Positions 35,179-45,393 are shown, numbered from the stretch's first letter. The stretch is 64,000 nucleotides of DNA from Limobrevibacterium gyesilva (GCF_025989185.1 NZ_JAPDNT010000022.1:1-64000); one strand, 5' to 3'. Notes: generated by a model not told the origin, from the letters alone. Made by a program: numbers and translations.

Positions 35179-36921
35179 TTACGCCACCTTGGCGGGTGCG
35201 GGATCGGTGTCCTGCGCCCCGTCGGCTTTCCGGTGCGCGGCCGAGAGCGCGTCGGACAGCGTGCTTCTGAACCGGACAAGCGGCGGGCGGACGCCGTGGG
35301 TCAGCAGCACGCGGCGGATGGCCGGGCGGGCGCCGGCGAGGTAGACGGCGGCGCCGTGCCGCCGCGCCTGGCGGGCAAAGCCCTGGATCGTTGCGGCGGC
35401 GGTGGAGTCGACGACCGGCACCGCCGAGAAGTCGATCACGTAGGCTTTCGGGTGCTCGCCGATGCGATCGAGCGCGGCGGCGACGCTGGCGGCCGCGCCG
35501 AAGAAGAACGCGCCGGAAATCCGGTAGACGACCACGTCCGGGTCCGTCGCCAGCGCCACGTCATAGGGCTTGCGGCCGTTGCCGTTGATGGTGTCGGGCA
35601 GGTCCGGCTCCACGATCAACCGGGAGCCCTCGATCTCGACGGCCTGCGCCATGCGGTGGAGGAACAGCAGCGCGCCGATGCCGAAGCCGACGATGATGCC
35701 CTCGGTCAGATCGCGGAAGACGACGAGCAGGAAGGTGGCGAGCAGCACGATCGCGTCGCCGCGCGAGGCCCGGATCAGCACCGCGAACTGGTGCTTCTCG
35801 GCCATGTTCCAGGCCACGACGGCGAGCACGGCGGCAAGCCCGGCGAGCGGGATGTAGCTGGCGAGCGGAGCGGCCACGAGCATGAACAGGAACAGGAAGA
35901 CCGCGTGCAGCATGCCCGAGACCGGCCCGCGCGCGCCGGTTCTGACGTTGGTGGCGGTGCGCGCGATGGTGCCGGTGACGCAGAAGCCGCCGAACAGCGC
36001 CGAAGCGACGTTCGCGACACCCTGGCCGACCAGCTCGGAATTGGAGCGGTGCCGGCGGCCGGTCATGCTGTCCGCGACCACGGCGGACAGCAGGCTCTCG
36101 ATGCCGCCGAGCAGCGCGAAGGAGAGGGCCGCGGGCAGCACCGCGCTGATCTTCTCGGGCGACAGGTCCGGCAGATGCGGCGCCGGCAGCGTCTGCGGGA
36201 TGCCGCCGAAGCGGGTGCCGATCGTTTCCACCGGCAGGCCGAACAGCCAGGTGAGCACTGACGCGAGGCCGACGGCGATCAGGAATCCCGGCCAGTGCGG
36301 GCGGAACCGGCGCAGGGCGATGATGATGCCGATCGACAGCGCCGCCACGCCGACCGCGGCGACGTTGATCGTCGGCAGCGCGGCACCCAGGGCCTCGAGC
36401 TTCGGGATGAACGGCCCCGGCTCCTTGCCCGGCAGGGTCAGGCCCAGCAGCTCCTTGAACTGGCTGGCCAGGATGATGATCGCGATGCCGGAGGTGAAGC
36501 CCACGGTGACCGGATAGGGGATGTATTTGATGAAGGTGCCAAGCCGCAGGAACCCGACCACGAGCAGGATCAGGCCGGAGAGCATGGTTGCCAGGATCAG
36601 GCCATCGACGCCGTGCTGCTCGACGGTCGCCGCCACCAGGACGATGAAGGCGCCGGCCGGCCCGCCGATCTGGAACCGGCTGCCGCCCAGGGCCGAGACC
36701 ATGAAGCCGCCGACGATCGCGGTGTAGAGGCCCCGGTCCGGCGTGACGCCGGAGGCGATGGCGATGGCCATGGACAGCGGCAGTGCCACGATCGCAACGG
36801 TCAGGCCGGCAAGGGCGTCGGCCTTCAGGCCGGCGAGGCCATAGCCCTCGCGCAGGATGGTGACCAGCTTGGGGGTGAATTGTTCGGCGAAGGTAGGCTC
36901 ACGTGTCGGCGCAACCATCAC
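35179..36921 (-). CDS. SulP family anion permease with STAS domain
   Basis: A 580-residue inner-membrane transporter of the SulP/SLC26 family, carrying sulfate, bicarbonate or dicarboxylates. The N-terminal helices include LAGLTVAIVALPLSMAIAIA and SGVTPDRGLYTAIVGGF. The central signature region has NSELVGQGVANVASALFGGF and TGTIARTATNVRTGARGPVS. A cytoplasmic STAS domain (about 455-555) has DFSAVPVVDSTAAA. It lies 78 bases after a small XRE regulator on the same strand and is probably controlled by it. Substrate unknown. Confidence 0.92.
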   Translation of the reverse strand: MMVAPTREPTFAEQFTPKLVTILREGYGLAGLKADALAGLTVAIVALPLSMAIAIASGVTPDRGLYTAIVGGFMVSALGGSRFQIGGPAGAFIVLVAATVEQHGVDGLILATMLSGLILLVVGFLRLGTFIKYIPYPVTVGFTSGIAIIILASQFKELLGLTLPGKEPGPFIPKLEALGAALPTINVAAVGVAALSIGIIIALRRFRPHWPGFLIAVGLASVLTWLFGLPVETIGTRFGGIPQTLPAPHLPDLSPEKISAVLPAALSFALLGGIESLLSAVVADSMTGRRHRSNSELVGQGVANVASALFGGFCVTGTIARTATNVRTGARGPVSGMLHAVFLFLFMLVAAPLASYIPLAGLAAVLAVVAWNMAEKHQFAVLIRASRGDAIVLLATFLLVVFRDLTEGIIVGFGIGALLFLHRMAQAVEIEGSRLIVEPDLPDTINGNGRKPYDVALATDPDVVVYRISGAFFFGAAASVAAALDRIGEHPKAYVIDFSAVPVVDSTAAATIQGFARQARRHGAAVYLAGARPAIRRVLLTHGVRPPLVRFRSTLSDALSAAHRKADGAQDTDPAPAKVA

Positions 36922-36999
36922 AATCCGTTCTTTCCAGCCGCGTGCGCGGCGGCATCGTCGGGTGATGAATCCGGCGGCCGCCGTCGCGGGTTTCTGTCG

Positions 37000-37272
37000 C
37001 TAATCGGTACCGCCGTTCGGGGTTCTGGGGATCTTGAAGCGCACGCCGCGACCGTTGCCGACGCTTCTGACGTTCTCGCCGATGAGCTCGACGCCGGCGG
37101 CATCGAACGCCTCGACCACCTTGGTCAGCGTGTCGACGACTCCCCGCACATTGCCCTCGCTCGCCTCCATCCGCTGGATGGTCGGCAGCGAGACACCCGA
37201 AAGCTCGGCAAGCTGGCGCTGGTCGATACCGAGCAGGGCCCGGGCGGCACGCATCTGGGCGGCGGTAATCAT
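37000..37272 (-). CDS. Small XRE-family transcriptional regulator
   Basis: A 90-residue helix-turn-helix protein: MITAAQMRAARALLGIDQRQ, then LAELSGVSLPTIQRMEASEG as the recognition helix, and a short C-terminal strand (VELIGENVRS...GVRFK). This class is common beside SulP transporters in alphaproteobacteria. It starts 54 bases from a gaacatc/gatgttc dyad, a possible own operator, and precedes the sulP gene. Confidence 0.85.
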   Translation of the reverse strand: MITAAQMRAARALLGIDQRQLAELSGVSLPTIQRMEASEGNVRGVVDTLTKVVEAFDAAGVELIGENVRSVGNGRGVRFKIPRTPNGGTD

Positions 37273-37325
37273 GAACGCTCCGTTTCGCAAGGGAAGGCCA
37301 TACCACCCTGCAACATTGATGTCCA

Positions 37326-37345
37326 GAACATCACTTGCGATGTTC
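37326..37345. promoter_or_regulatory. Operator-like dyad upstream of XRE regulator
   Basis: Seven-base arms (gaacatc / gatgttc) with a six-base spacer lie between the divergent XRE regulator and the SMP-30 gene. A related word, aacatt-gatgt, sits just to the left. Autoregulation by the XRE protein is the simplest reading. Confidence 0.45.
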
Positions 37346-37446
37346 CGGCACGCATACCTGATGGCCCTGGCGCGTATGGCCCGGGCGCATTGCCTGCCCT
37401 GCCCTGCCGGCCCATCCTGGCGGGCGCAGAGGGGGAAGACGAAACG

Positions 37447-38354
37447 ATGCTGACCAGCGATTTCGAAGTGCGGGACCCACGATTCCGCCGGCTCGTGATG
37501 GGCAACGTGCATGTGGAGAAGCTGTTCACCGGGTGCCGCTGGGCCGAAGGGCCGGCCTATTTCCCGGCCGGGCGCTACCTGGTGTGGTCGGACATTCCCA
37601 ACAACCGGATGCTGCGCTGGGACGAGACGGACGGCTCGGTTTCCGTCTTCCGCGAGCCGGCCAATAACTCCAATGGCAACACCGTGGACCGGGAGGGGCG
37701 GCTGGTGCGCGCCACCATCGCAGCCGGGTGGTGGCGCGCACCGAGCATGACGGCAGCCGCACGGTGCTGGCGCGCGATTGGCAGGGCAAGCGGTTCAACT
37801 CGCCGAACGACGTGGTGGTGAAGTCGGACGGCAGCATCTGGTTCACCGATCCCAGTTACGGCATCGATTCCGACTACGAGGGGGATGCGGCGGCGTCGGA
37901 GATCGGCGCGTGCCACGTGTATCGGATCGATCCCGCAAGCGGCGCGGTGGCGGCGGTGGCGACGGATTTCGAGAAGCCGAACGGGCTGGCGTTCTCGCCC
38001 GACGAGTCGAAACTGTACATCGCCGATACCGGCTTCACCCATGGCGACGACCTGCCACGCCATATCCGCGTGTTCGACGTGGTGGAGGACGGAACGTCGC
38101 TGACGGGGGGCGAGGTTTTCGCCACCTGCACTGTCGGCCTGTTCGACGGGCTGCGGGTGGATGTGCAGGGCAATGTGTGGACCAGCTCCGGCGACGGGGT
38201 GCGCTGCTATGCGCCGGACGGCACCGAGCTGGGGCTGATCCGCATTCCCGAGGTGGTGGCGAATTGCTGCTTCGGCGGACCCAAGCGCAACCGGCTGTTC
38301 ATCTGCGGCACCACGAGCCTGTATGCGACGTATCTGAACACGCGAGGGGCGTGA
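37447..38354 (+). pseudogene. SMP-30/gluconolactonase-like gene with a frameshift
   Basis: A cytoplasmic SMP-30 propeller gene. Its first part (MLTSDFEVRDPRFRRLVMGN to NSNGNTVDREGRLVR) and its second part (SRVVARTEHDGSRT to the end) are in different frames. The switch lies near 37707-37720. Comparison with the paralogue at 30405 suggests one base has been lost. Read straight, the first frame stops at 37821. Calcium-site motifs RWAEGPAYF, NSPNDVVVKSDGSIWFTD and FEKPNGLAFSPDE survive on the two sides. Either a real recent disruption or a sequencing error. Confidence 0.75.
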
Positions 38355-39043
38355 TGACGTTCTGCTGGTTTGCGACGTTCCGGGGTGCGGCCGAAGCCGG
38401 CGCCGCCGAGATCGATGCGTTGGCGGGATTCCTGGCGCGGACGCCGGGGCTGGCGCAGGCGCTGATCCACACGCCGGCGACGACCAGCGACCCCTATCTG
38501 AACGACGGACCGTCGCCGGCGCTGGCGCTGCAACTGTATTTCCCAGAGATCGCGGCGCTGGAGGCGGCGCTTGCGGCCGGAGGGCATCTGCAGGCGCTGG
38601 CCGGGGCGGCGTGCCCGCCGAGCCTGGCGGGGGCCGAGGTGACGCAGCAGGCGATGCTGGCCCGCGCGTTTCCGGTGCCGGACCCGGCCTTCCGCACGCC
38701 GGCGGGCGCCCTGCCCTGCACCTATCTGGTGGCCTATGAGGGCGCGGCCGAGGACCTGAATGTGTGGCTGGCGCATTACATCGATCACCATCCGCCGATC
38801 ATGGCGCGGTTTCCGGGGATACGGCAGATCGAGATCTATACCCGCATCGACTGGTGCGGGTTCGTGCCGTTCGCGCGGGTGGAACATATGCAGCGCAACA
38901 AGGTGGTGTTCGATTCACCGGAGGCGCTGACGGCAGCTTTGAACTCGCCGGTGCGGCATGAGATGCGGGCGGACTTCAAGCGGTTTCCGGCGTTTTCCGG
39001 GGGGAATACGCATTTTCCGATGCTGACGCGGGCGGTGGGTTGA
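38354..39043 (+). CDS. EthD-like dimeric alpha-beta barrel protein
   Basis: A 229-residue protein with two ferredoxin-like repeats. The first ends in LALQLYFPEIAALEAALAAG; the second holds TYLVAYEGAAEDLNVWLAHY with IDHHPPIMARFPGIRQIEIY, the EthD-like H-P-P-x-M-x-x-F-P pattern. Its ATG overlaps the last base of the preceding SMP-30 stop, so the two were co-translated. A role with the lactonase in a catabolic step is likely, but the reaction is unknown. Confidence 0.7.
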   Translation: MTFCWFATFRGAAEAGAAEIDALAGFLARTPGLAQALIHTPATTSDPYLNDGPSPALALQLYFPEIAALEAALAAGGHLQALAGAACPPSLAGAEVTQQAMLARAFPVPDPAFRTPAGALPCTYLVAYEGAAEDLNVWLAHYIDHHPPIMARFPGIRQIEIYTRIDWCGFVPFARVEHMQRNKVVFDSPEALTAALNSPVRHEMRADFKRFPAFSGGNTHFPMLTRAVG

Positions 39044-39441
39044 GGGGGGGCGGTTTCAAGGAAGAGAAGGTGACACGGAGAACACGGAGGACCACAGAGG
39101 ACACGGAGAAGAGCTGAGCCTGGATGCTTCCTTGCCGTCGGGCTGAGGAATGAAGGCGCGCTTTGCGCACTAGAATTCATTCTTCTCCGTGTCCTCTGTG
39201 GTCCTCTGTGTTCTCCGTGTCCACTTCGCTTCTTGACCGCCGCAGATCGCGCACGTCGATGCAATCGTGGCGCGATGGGCGGGTTTGGCGGTAAGGTTCC
39301 GCTGTGCGGCCGTGCCGGCCATCCATCCGGGAGAAATCTGAAGAGCGGTTGAGCGTTTTCGTCCCGCGTGCCGGTGCGTTGATCAGATGGGTGTCGCCCG
39401 CCTCTGTCGCCGAACCGTGTAGCCACCAGAAACAGGAGGAA
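39044..39441. other. Gene-free stretch carrying the second acggag repeat
   Basis: About 400 bases between the EthD-like and GYD genes. The left half is the repeat at 39072-39221. The right half (39225-39425) shows no gene and no clear promoter, and ends in the aggagga ribosome site of the next gene. Confidence 0.5.
39072..39221. repeat. Long inverted repeat of acggag words, copy 2
   Basis: Arms at 39072-39112 and 39181-39221 (41 bases each) pair with a single mismatch and enclose 68 bases. Same design, arm length and loop size as the element at 33871-34021, but the loop sequence differs. Confidence 0.78.
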
Positions 39442-39777
39442 ATGATGCCGTTCTACGCGATCCGGTGGGGGCTGAAGGACAGCACCTCGCGGGCCCTGAC
39501 CCAGAACCCGCATGACCGTGAGCCGCTTGCCCGGCAACTGATCGAGGGGTTCGGCGGCAAGCTGCACAACTACTTCTTCATGCTGGGCGAATATGACGGG
39601 CTGGCGATCGTCGAGTTTCCCGACAACGTATCTGCAGTGGCGACCAGCATGCGGGCGTCGGCGACCGGCGCCTTCACGCGGTTCGAGACCCATGTGCTGA
39701 TGACCGCGCAGGAGGCAAAGAGCGCGATGGAGAAGGTGAAGACGAGCAACGTGGCGTATCGCCCGCCGAACGAGTGA
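39442..39777 (+). CDS. GYD domain protein
   Basis: A 111-residue GYD-family protein with the conserved strand LHNYFFMLGEYDGLAIVEFP (residues about 47-66) and flanking helices of a ferredoxin-like dimer. Function unknown; GYD proteins are small stress- or metabolism-linked binding proteins. Two adjacent ATGs (39442, 39445) follow a strong aggagga site, and the first is used. Converges on the peptidase gene. Confidence 0.85.
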   Translation: MMPFYAIRWGLKDSTSRALTQNPHDREPLARQLIEGFGGKLHNYFFMLGEYDGLAIVEFPDNVSAVATSMRASATGAFTRFETHVLMTAQEAKSAMEKVKTSNVAYRPPNE

Positions 39778-39805
39778 TGCCGGCGAGAGAGCAGCGTCCC
39801 CTCGC

Positions 39806-42130
39806 CTATTCGATCAGACTCCGAACCATGAACTCCATCGCCCGGCGCAGGAAGTAGCGGTTGTTCCACACCGTCGTGTGGTCGTCGTTCGGCAGAACGA
39901 CGACGTCGAAATCCTTGTCGGCTGCGATTAGGGCGGCGATGAGCTGCATGGTCAGCGCGGGGTGGACGTTGTCGTCCATGTCGCCGTGGGCGAGCAGCAG
40001 CTTGCCTTGCAGGCGGTGGGCGAGCGGGGCGTTGGCGGCGGCGTCGTAGGTGGTGGTGCCGTCGGGGTGGCGTTCCAGCGGGCCCTGGTATTTCTCGCAC
40101 CAGGAGAAGCTGTAGCCCTTCTGGTCGTGGTTGCCGGAGGTGGCGACGGCGGCGTGGAAGACCTGCGGATATTCCAGCAAGGCGCGCACGGAGGCGTAGC
40201 CGCCGCCGGAATGGCCCATGATGCCGACGCGCGCGAGGTCGATGTAGCTGTGGCGGCGGGCGAGCTCGTGCAGCACGGCAACGTGGTCGGCGAGCATGCC
40301 GGGGTCGGAGAGCTTGCCGTAGCTGGCGTCGTGGAACGCCTTGGAGCGCAACGGCGTGCCGCGGCCGTCCACGATGACGACGACGAAGCCGAGCTCGGCG
40401 AAGGCCTGCGGCAGGCAGCTTCGGGACAGCTCCGGCAGGGTGTCGGCGAGCATGGCGGTGGGCAGGTTGCCGCGCTGCGGGCCGGGATAGATGTAGTCGA
40501 TGATTGGGTATTTCCGCGACGGGTCGAAATCCGTGGGCAGCCAGAGCGCGCCGAACAGCTCGGTTTCGCCGTCGGCGGCGGGGGCGCGGAATGAAGTCGG
40601 CCAGCGCCAGGCGGCTTGCAGGGCGGGGTCGAGCGTTGCTTCGGCGAGGGGGGCGACCAGGGTGCCGTCGGTGCGGCGCAGGGTGGAGACGGGCGCGCGT
40701 TCGAGGGTGGAATGGGTGTGCACGAAGAAGCGGCCGGAGGGCGACAGCCAGGCGCCGGTCTCGGCTTCCGGGCGAATGTGGTCGCGGGGCACGCGCTTCT
40801 GCTTCATGGCCAGCGCGTGGTCGCCGGGCTCGGGCGTGAGGACGGTGAGGCCGGTGCCGTCGAGGTTGATGCTGCAGAGGGTGCGCAGATAGGGGTCGGC
40901 TTCGGGGTCGATTCCGGCGGCGAGGAAGTGGATGCGGCGGGCGGCCTCGTCGATATGGACGATGTCGCGCACGACCCATTCGCCCTGGGTGATGCGGTGC
41001 TTCAGCGCGCCGGTGCGCAGGTCGTGGAGATACAGATGCGCCCAGCCGTCGCGCTGGGAGAACCAGACGATCTCGTTGCTGCGGTCGAGCACGCGGATGT
41101 TGGGCAGGCCGGTGACGGAAAGGTTGACGTCGATGAAGGTGTCGGCGGTTTCGGTGAGGATGGGGCGGACGGCGCCGGTGCGGGTATCGAGCTCGTGCAG
41201 AGTCTGGCGGCGCCAGAGGCGGTCGCGGTCGAGGAAGAAGACACGGGTGGAATCAGCACTCCACCAGGCTTCCTCCTTCTCGATGCAGGTCATGACGCCG
41301 GTGACGTGCGGGCCGGATTGCGCCGGGATGATGCTGCCGGTGATGGTGTCGATGATGATGTGCTGTTCCATCGGCAGGTCGGGGTCGCCGCTGTTGGCGA
41401 CCTTGAGGGTGTGCAGCACCGGGCGTGCGGCGCCGCTGTCGGGCACGTGCTGGACCAGCGGGAAGTCGGCGACGGCGCGCTCGTCCAGCCGGGAGGTCAG
41501 CAGACGCCGCGAATCGGGCGACCACAGCACCACGGCCGGCAGGGTGATGCCCTTGCGCGCGAGCGTGACGGTGGTGAGGTTCATGTCGGCGGACTTGGCG
41601 TATTCGTGGTGCCGCGCGCCGTCGAAGGTGAGCTGCTTCTCGAAGCCGGAGATCGTGTCGCGGAGCCAGAGATCGTGGCCGCGGCGGAAGGCGGCGCGGG
41701 TGCCGTCGGGTGAGCGGACTTCGCCGGGCTGGCTGCCGGGATCACGGGCGGGATCGGGCGCGGGGTCCGGGCTGCATGTGCCGGTGGCGGGGGAATAGGT
41801 CCAGTTGGCGCCGCCGGCGGTGAAGCGGGCGGCGCCGGAGGCGTCGAGGGCCAGGCGCTCGATCGGCAGATTGGCGGGATCGGCGGGCTGGCCGGAGGCG
41901 AAGGTCAGGGCGGCGGCGAGCCGGGCGTGGTCGAAGGCGGGGGCGGTGCTGCCGTCTGCGGCGTCCACCTGCGTGAAGGTGATGCCTTCGGGGGATTCGT
42001 GGCGATACCAGAAGCGGTCGGTGTCGCCGATCCAGTGCGGGCGGATCTGCGGGTTGCGGATCCGCGCGCGCACGTTCGCAGGCAGGAAGCGCTCGGCGCG
42101 GGCCTGAAGGTCCCTGGGCAGCATCCGCAT
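39806..42130 (-). CDS. S9 family prolyl oligopeptidase (DPP-IV-like)
   Basis: A 774-residue serine peptidase. The N-terminal beta-propeller (about 1-510) has DPP-IV-type repeats. The C-terminal alpha/beta hydrolase has nucleophile Ser in MGHSGGGYAS, Asp in LAHGDMDDNVHP and His in LPNDDHTTVW. No signal peptide is evident, so it is probably cytoplasmic. It cleaves dipeptides or short peptides, often after proline or alanine. A single gene facing the GYD gene. Confidence 0.9.
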   Translation of the reverse strand: MRMLPRDLQARAERFLPANVRARIRNPQIRPHWIGDTDRFWYRHESPEGITFTQVDAADGSTAPAFDHARLAAALTFASGQPADPANLPIERLALDASGAARFTAGGANWTYSPATGTCSPDPAPDPARDPGSQPGEVRSPDGTRAAFRRGHDLWLRDTISGFEKQLTFDGARHHEYAKSADMNLTTVTLARKGITLPAVVLWSPDSRRLLTSRLDERAVADFPLVQHVPDSGAARPVLHTLKVANSGDPDLPMEQHIIIDTITGSIIPAQSGPHVTGVMTCIEKEEAWWSADSTRVFFLDRDRLWRRQTLHELDTRTGAVRPILTETADTFIDVNLSVTGLPNIRVLDRSNEIVWFSQRDGWAHLYLHDLRTGALKHRITQGEWVVRDIVHIDEAARRIHFLAAGIDPEADPYLRTLCSINLDGTGLTVLTPEPGDHALAMKQKRVPRDHIRPEAETGAWLSPSGRFFVHTHSTLERAPVSTLRRTDGTLVAPLAEATLDPALQAAWRWPTSFRAPAADGETELFGALWLPTDFDPSRKYPIIDYIYPGPQRGNLPTAMLADTLPELSRSCLPQAFAELGFVVVIVDGRGTPLRSKAFHDASYGKLSDPGMLADHVAVLHELARRHSYIDLARVGIMGHSGGGYASVRALLEYPQVFHAAVATSGNHDQKGYSFSWCEKYQGPLERHPDGTTTYDAAANAPLAHRLQGKLLLAHGDMDDNVHPALTMQLIAALIAADKDFDVVVLPNDDHTTVWNNRYFLRRAMEFMVRSLIE

Positions 42131-42198
42131 TTCTCTCCGGTTCTATGCGGGATCACGGTACTGCGATCCGGGCGATGCGCCCAGGGGGTGGCGGCGGC

Positions 42199-43503
42199 TT
42201 ATTGCAGGAGATGGGCGCGCGAGGTCGCGAACTCCTCCACCGCATCGACCAGGCTGTCGATGTCCGCCGGGGTCAGCGGCAGGGACAGCACCATCATGCC
42301 GCGCCGCGCGATCCAGTTGCCGGCCTTCTGCAGGTCGAAGAAGAACAGGTCGCGGGTCTTGGCGTTGCCCTTGGCGGCGTCGGCGGGGCTGCGGATCGGG
42401 GTGCGCGTCATGTGCACCGCCAGCATGGAGCCGCGGCCGGTGAACTGCATCGCCACCCCATGGCGCTCGGCCACCGCGTTCAGGCGGCTGCGCAGGTCCT
42501 CGCCCATGGCGTTGAGCGCGTTGGCGGCTTCGGGGGTGTAGACCTCGGTGAGCGCCGCGATGCCGGCGGACATGGTCAGCACGTTGTTGTTGAAGGTGCC
42601 GGCATGCGGCAGCGCGTTGGGCGAGCGCGGGTCGAAGCGGGCCATCAGGTCGGCGCGGCCGCCGAAGGCGCCGAAGGACATGCCGCCGCCGATATATTTC
42701 CCCAGCGTGGTCAGGTCCGGCGTGATGCCCAGCACCGCCTGCAGGCCGCCCGGCGACAGGCGCGAGGTCATGACCTCGTCGAAGATCAGCACGATGCCGT
42801 GCTTCGCGGTGGTGTCGCGCAGCATCTGCAGGAACGGCAGCTCGGCGGAGATGCAGCCGCCGCCGCCCAGCATCGGCTCCAGGATCACCGCGGCGAGGTC
42901 GGCGGCGTTGGCCTCGATCTCCGCCTGCGTTGCCGCGATGTCGTTGTAGCTGCCGTAGATGTAGTCGAACGGGGCGTTGATGTTGGCGCCCGGCGAGAAC
43001 ATGAACACCGCGCCGTGGTAGCCGTTGCGGAACACCAGCACCTTCTTGCGGCCGGTGCAGGCGATGGCGGTGCTGATGGCCAGCATGTTCGCCTCGGTGC
43101 CGGAATTGGTGAAGCGCACCAGCTCCATCGACGGGAAGCGCTGCTGCACCAGGGCGGCGAAGCGCGGCTCGAAGGTGTTGTGGCCGCCCAGGCTGATGCC
43201 GGAATCCATCGCCTTCTCCACCGCGCGGCGGATGGCGGGGTGGGAGTGGCCGGCGATCCCGGCGGTGAACTCGCCGAGGAAATCGACGTATTCGTGGCCG
43301 TCGATGTCCCACAGGCGGGCGCCGGCGCCGCGGGCGAAGGTGATGGGGAACGGGTCGTAGTACAGCACCGTGCGGGTGTTGCCGCCGGGCATGGCGCCGG
43401 TTGCCGCCTGGTGGTGCGCGAGGCTTGCAGGATTGCGGTCGGTATAGGCCTGCTTCGCCTCGTCGAGGGCGGCTTCGATGGTGATGTTGCGGGTCGTCGT
43501 CAT
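42199..43503 (-). CDS. Class III PLP-dependent aminotransferase (HemL-like)
   Basis: A 434-residue aminotransferase of the glutamate-1-semialdehyde aminomutase-like group. PMPGGNTRT-type opening ([19 protein letters not shown]), GSG-like cofactor loop [12 protein letters not shown], the metal/PLP Asp in IFDEVMTSR and the Schiff-base lysine in [10 protein letters not shown] are present. Because of substitutions it is unlikely to be the true HemL and may act on another amino or keto acid. The start at 43503 has ggag ten bases upstream; 43512 is also possible. Divergent from an SDR gene. Confidence 0.85.
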   Translation of the reverse strand: MTTTRNITIEAALDEAKQAYTDRNPASLAHHQAATGAMPGGNTRTVLYYDPFPITFARGAGARLWDIDGHEYVDFLGEFTAGIAGHSHPAIRRAVEKAMDSGISLGGHNTFEPRFAALVQQRFPSMELVRFTNSGTEANMLAISTAIACTGRKKVLVFRNGYHGAVFMFSPGANINAPFDYIYGSYNDIAATQAEIEANAADLAAVILEPMLGGGGCISAELPFLQMLRDTTAKHGIVLIFDEVMTSRLSPGGLQAVLGITPDLTTLGKYIGGGMSFGAFGGRADLMARFDPRSPNALPHAGTFNNNVLTMSAGIAALTEVYTPEAANALNAMGEDLRSRLNAVAERHGVAMQFTGRGSMLAVHMTRTPIRSPADAAKGNAKTRDLFFFDLQKAGNWIARRGMMVLSLPLTPADIDSLVDAVEEFATSRAHLLQ

Positions 43504-43589
43504 GGCGGCCATGCTCCCTTGTCGCGGCGGCATGGCAGCGCGCCGGAGCCGGACAGTCAAGCCGGCCGGTCAACACGGGAGAGAGACGA

Positions 43590-44351
43590 ATGAGCGGACA
43601 CGGCAGCAGGATCGCCATGGTGACGGGCGCCGGCAGCGGCGTGGGGCGGGCGGCGGCGCTGGCCCTGCTGGCCGAGGGCTACAGCGTGGTGCTGGCCGGG
43701 CGGCGGCTGGGGGCGCTGGAGGAGACGATCGCGCTGGCCGGCGACAACGGCCGGCGCGCCCTGGCCGTGCCGACGGACGTGACCGACCCGGCCTCGGTGA
43801 CCGCCCTGTTCGCGGCGACGCATAAGGCGTTCGGGCGGCTCGACCTGCTGTTCAACAACGCCGGCGGCAACGTGCCCAGCACCAATTTCGGGGACATGAC
43901 CTGGGAGCAGTGGGCGAGCGTGGTGGCGGTGAACCTGAACGGCGCGTTCCTGGTCGCCAATGCCGCCTTCCGCATGATGCGCGACCAGTCGCCGCGCGGC
44001 GGGCGGATCATCAACAACGGATCGATCTCGGCGCACACGCCCCGGCCGGGGTCGGCGGCCTATACGGCGACCAAGCACGCCATCACCGGGCTGACCAAGA
44101 CGATCTCGCTGGACGGGCGGGCCTACGACATCGCCTGCGGCCAGATCGATATCGGCAACGCCGCCTCGCCGATGACCGCGCGCATGGCCGGCGGCGTGCC
44201 GCAGGCCGACGGGACGATGAAGCCGGAGCCGACCATGAACGTGGACAGCGTGGGCAGGACCATCGTCTACATGGCCGGCCTGCCCCCGGATGCGAACGTA
44301 ATGTTCCTGACCGTGATGGCCACGAAGATGCCCTTCGCCGGCCGCGGCTGA
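43590..44351 (+). CDS. Short-chain dehydrogenase/reductase
   Basis: A 253-residue NAD(P)-dependent oxidoreductase. Cofactor motif [10 protein letters not shown] (12-21), NNAGG motif, and catalytic residues Ser in NNGSISA and Tyr-x-x-x-Lys in YTATKHA. The C-terminal part (MPFAGRG) is typical of SDRs acting on hydroxy acids or ketones. It is separated by 86 bases from the divergent aminotransferase, suggesting a shared control region. Substrate unknown. Confidence 0.9.
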   Translation: MSGHGSRIAMVTGAGSGVGRAAALALLAEGYSVVLAGRRLGALEETIALAGDNGRRALAVPTDVTDPASVTALFAATHKAFGRLDLLFNNAGGNVPSTNFGDMTWEQWASVVAVNLNGAFLVANAAFRMMRDQSPRGGRIINNGSISAHTPRPGSAAYTATKHAITGLTKTISLDGRAYDIACGQIDIGNAASPMTARMAGGVPQADGTMKPEPTMNVDSVGRTIVYMAGLPPDANVMFLTVMATKMPFAGRG

Positions 44352-44508
44352 AGTCGCGCCGCCCGGGCGCGGGATCGGCGGTTCACACACACGTGTCGTG
44401 CGGGATCGCCGGCGATGCCGTTGCATCGCCGCGGGGCGCCCGGGGACGGACCGGCGGCCCGGAACCGCCGCAGGCGTCACGGCCGGGCATCAACCAGGGG
44501 CAGGCGGC

Positions 44509-45393
44509 ATGGCGCACATGCGCGAACTGGGCCTGGCAGTCATCGCGGGCCTCGGCCTCGGGGCGAGTGCCGCGGCGCAGACGCCTCCGCCGCCTTCCGT
44601 GCGCATCCCGCCGGCCGGCGCCGCCGCAAGCCCGGGTGCGGCAGGCAGTGGCGGCGCGGACGCCACCGAGCTTGCCAAGAAGCTGCAGAACCCGATCGGG
44701 GATCTCTACAGCTTCCCGTTCCAGAACAACACGAACTTCAATGCCGGGCCGCACAAGGGCACGCAGGACATCCTCAATGTCCAGCCGGTCATTCCCGTCC
44801 ACGTGAACGAGGACTGGAACATCATCACGCGGACCATCCTGCCGCTGATCTGGCAGCCGTCGCTGCAGCCGGCGCCGACCGTTCCGTTCGGCACCGGGCC
44901 GATGACGTTCTCGGCCTTCCTGTCGCCGAGCAAGCCGGTGAACGGGTGGCTGTGGGGCGTCGGGCCGGTGGTGCAGGTGCCGACGATCAGCAACGCGACC
45001 CTGGGCTCCAATGTCTGGGGCGGCGGCCCGACCGCGGTCCTGGTGTTCATGCGGGGGCCGTGGGTCGCGGGCGGGCTGGCCAACAATGTCTGGTCGTTCG
45101 GCGGCACGTCCGGGCGCGGCGGCACGCGCTACAACATGTTCCTGGCGCAACCGTTCGTGAACTACAATTTCGGCGAGGGCTGGTACGTCGGCAGCGCGCC
45201 GGTCATCACCGCGAACTGGCTGGCGGCGGGGAACAAGGCATGGACGCTGCCGGTGGGCGCAGAGGTCGGCCGCGTCATCAAGCTCGGCGGCAAGCTGCCG
45301 GTGAACCTGCTTCTCGGCGCCTACTACAATGCGCTGCGGCCGCAGTTCGGCGCGACGTGGCAGTTGCGCACACAGGTCACGCTGATCTTCTAG
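44509..45393 (+). CDS. Putative outer-membrane beta-barrel protein
   Basis: A 294-residue exported protein. A signal peptide (ELGLAVIAGLGLGASAAAQT) and a proline/alanine linker precede a barrel-like region of alternating hydrophobic strands: NPIGDLYSFPFQNNTNFNAG, VNEDWNIITRTILPLIWQP, and the final strand TWQLRTQVTLIF ending in an aromatic residue, as outer-membrane proteins do. Similar proteins are often annotated as transporters or neuromedin-U-like. Function unknown. Confidence 0.75.
   Translation: MAHMRELGLAVIAGLGLGASAAAQTPPPPSVRIPPAGAAASPGAAGSGGADATELAKKLQNPIGDLYSFPFQNNTNFNAGPHKGTQDILNVQPVIPVHVNEDWNIITRTILPLIWQPSLQPAPTVPFGTGPMTFSAFLSPSKPVNGWLWGVGPVVQVPTISNATLGSNVWGGGPTAVLVFMRGPWVAGGLANNVWSFGGTSGRGGTRYNMFLAQPFVNYNFGEGWYVGSAPVITANWLAAGNKAWTLPVGAEVGRVIKLGGKLPVNLLLGAYYNALRPQFGATWQLRTQVTLIF

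Noticed and set aside
35158-36261. Open frame antisense to the SulP gene
   Set aside because: Repetitive charged noise opposite a clear transporter gene.
33871-39221. The two acggag-word repeats as a possible CRISPR array or composite transposon
   Set aside because: Arms are inverted rather than direct, only two elements exist, and there are no spacers, cas genes or transposase.
42199-43503. Glutamate-1-semialdehyde aminomutase (hemL)
   Set aside because: Alphaproteobacteria normally make 5-aminolevulinate by HemA condensation, and the sequence departs from HemL around the substrate region; a broader aminotransferase call is safer.
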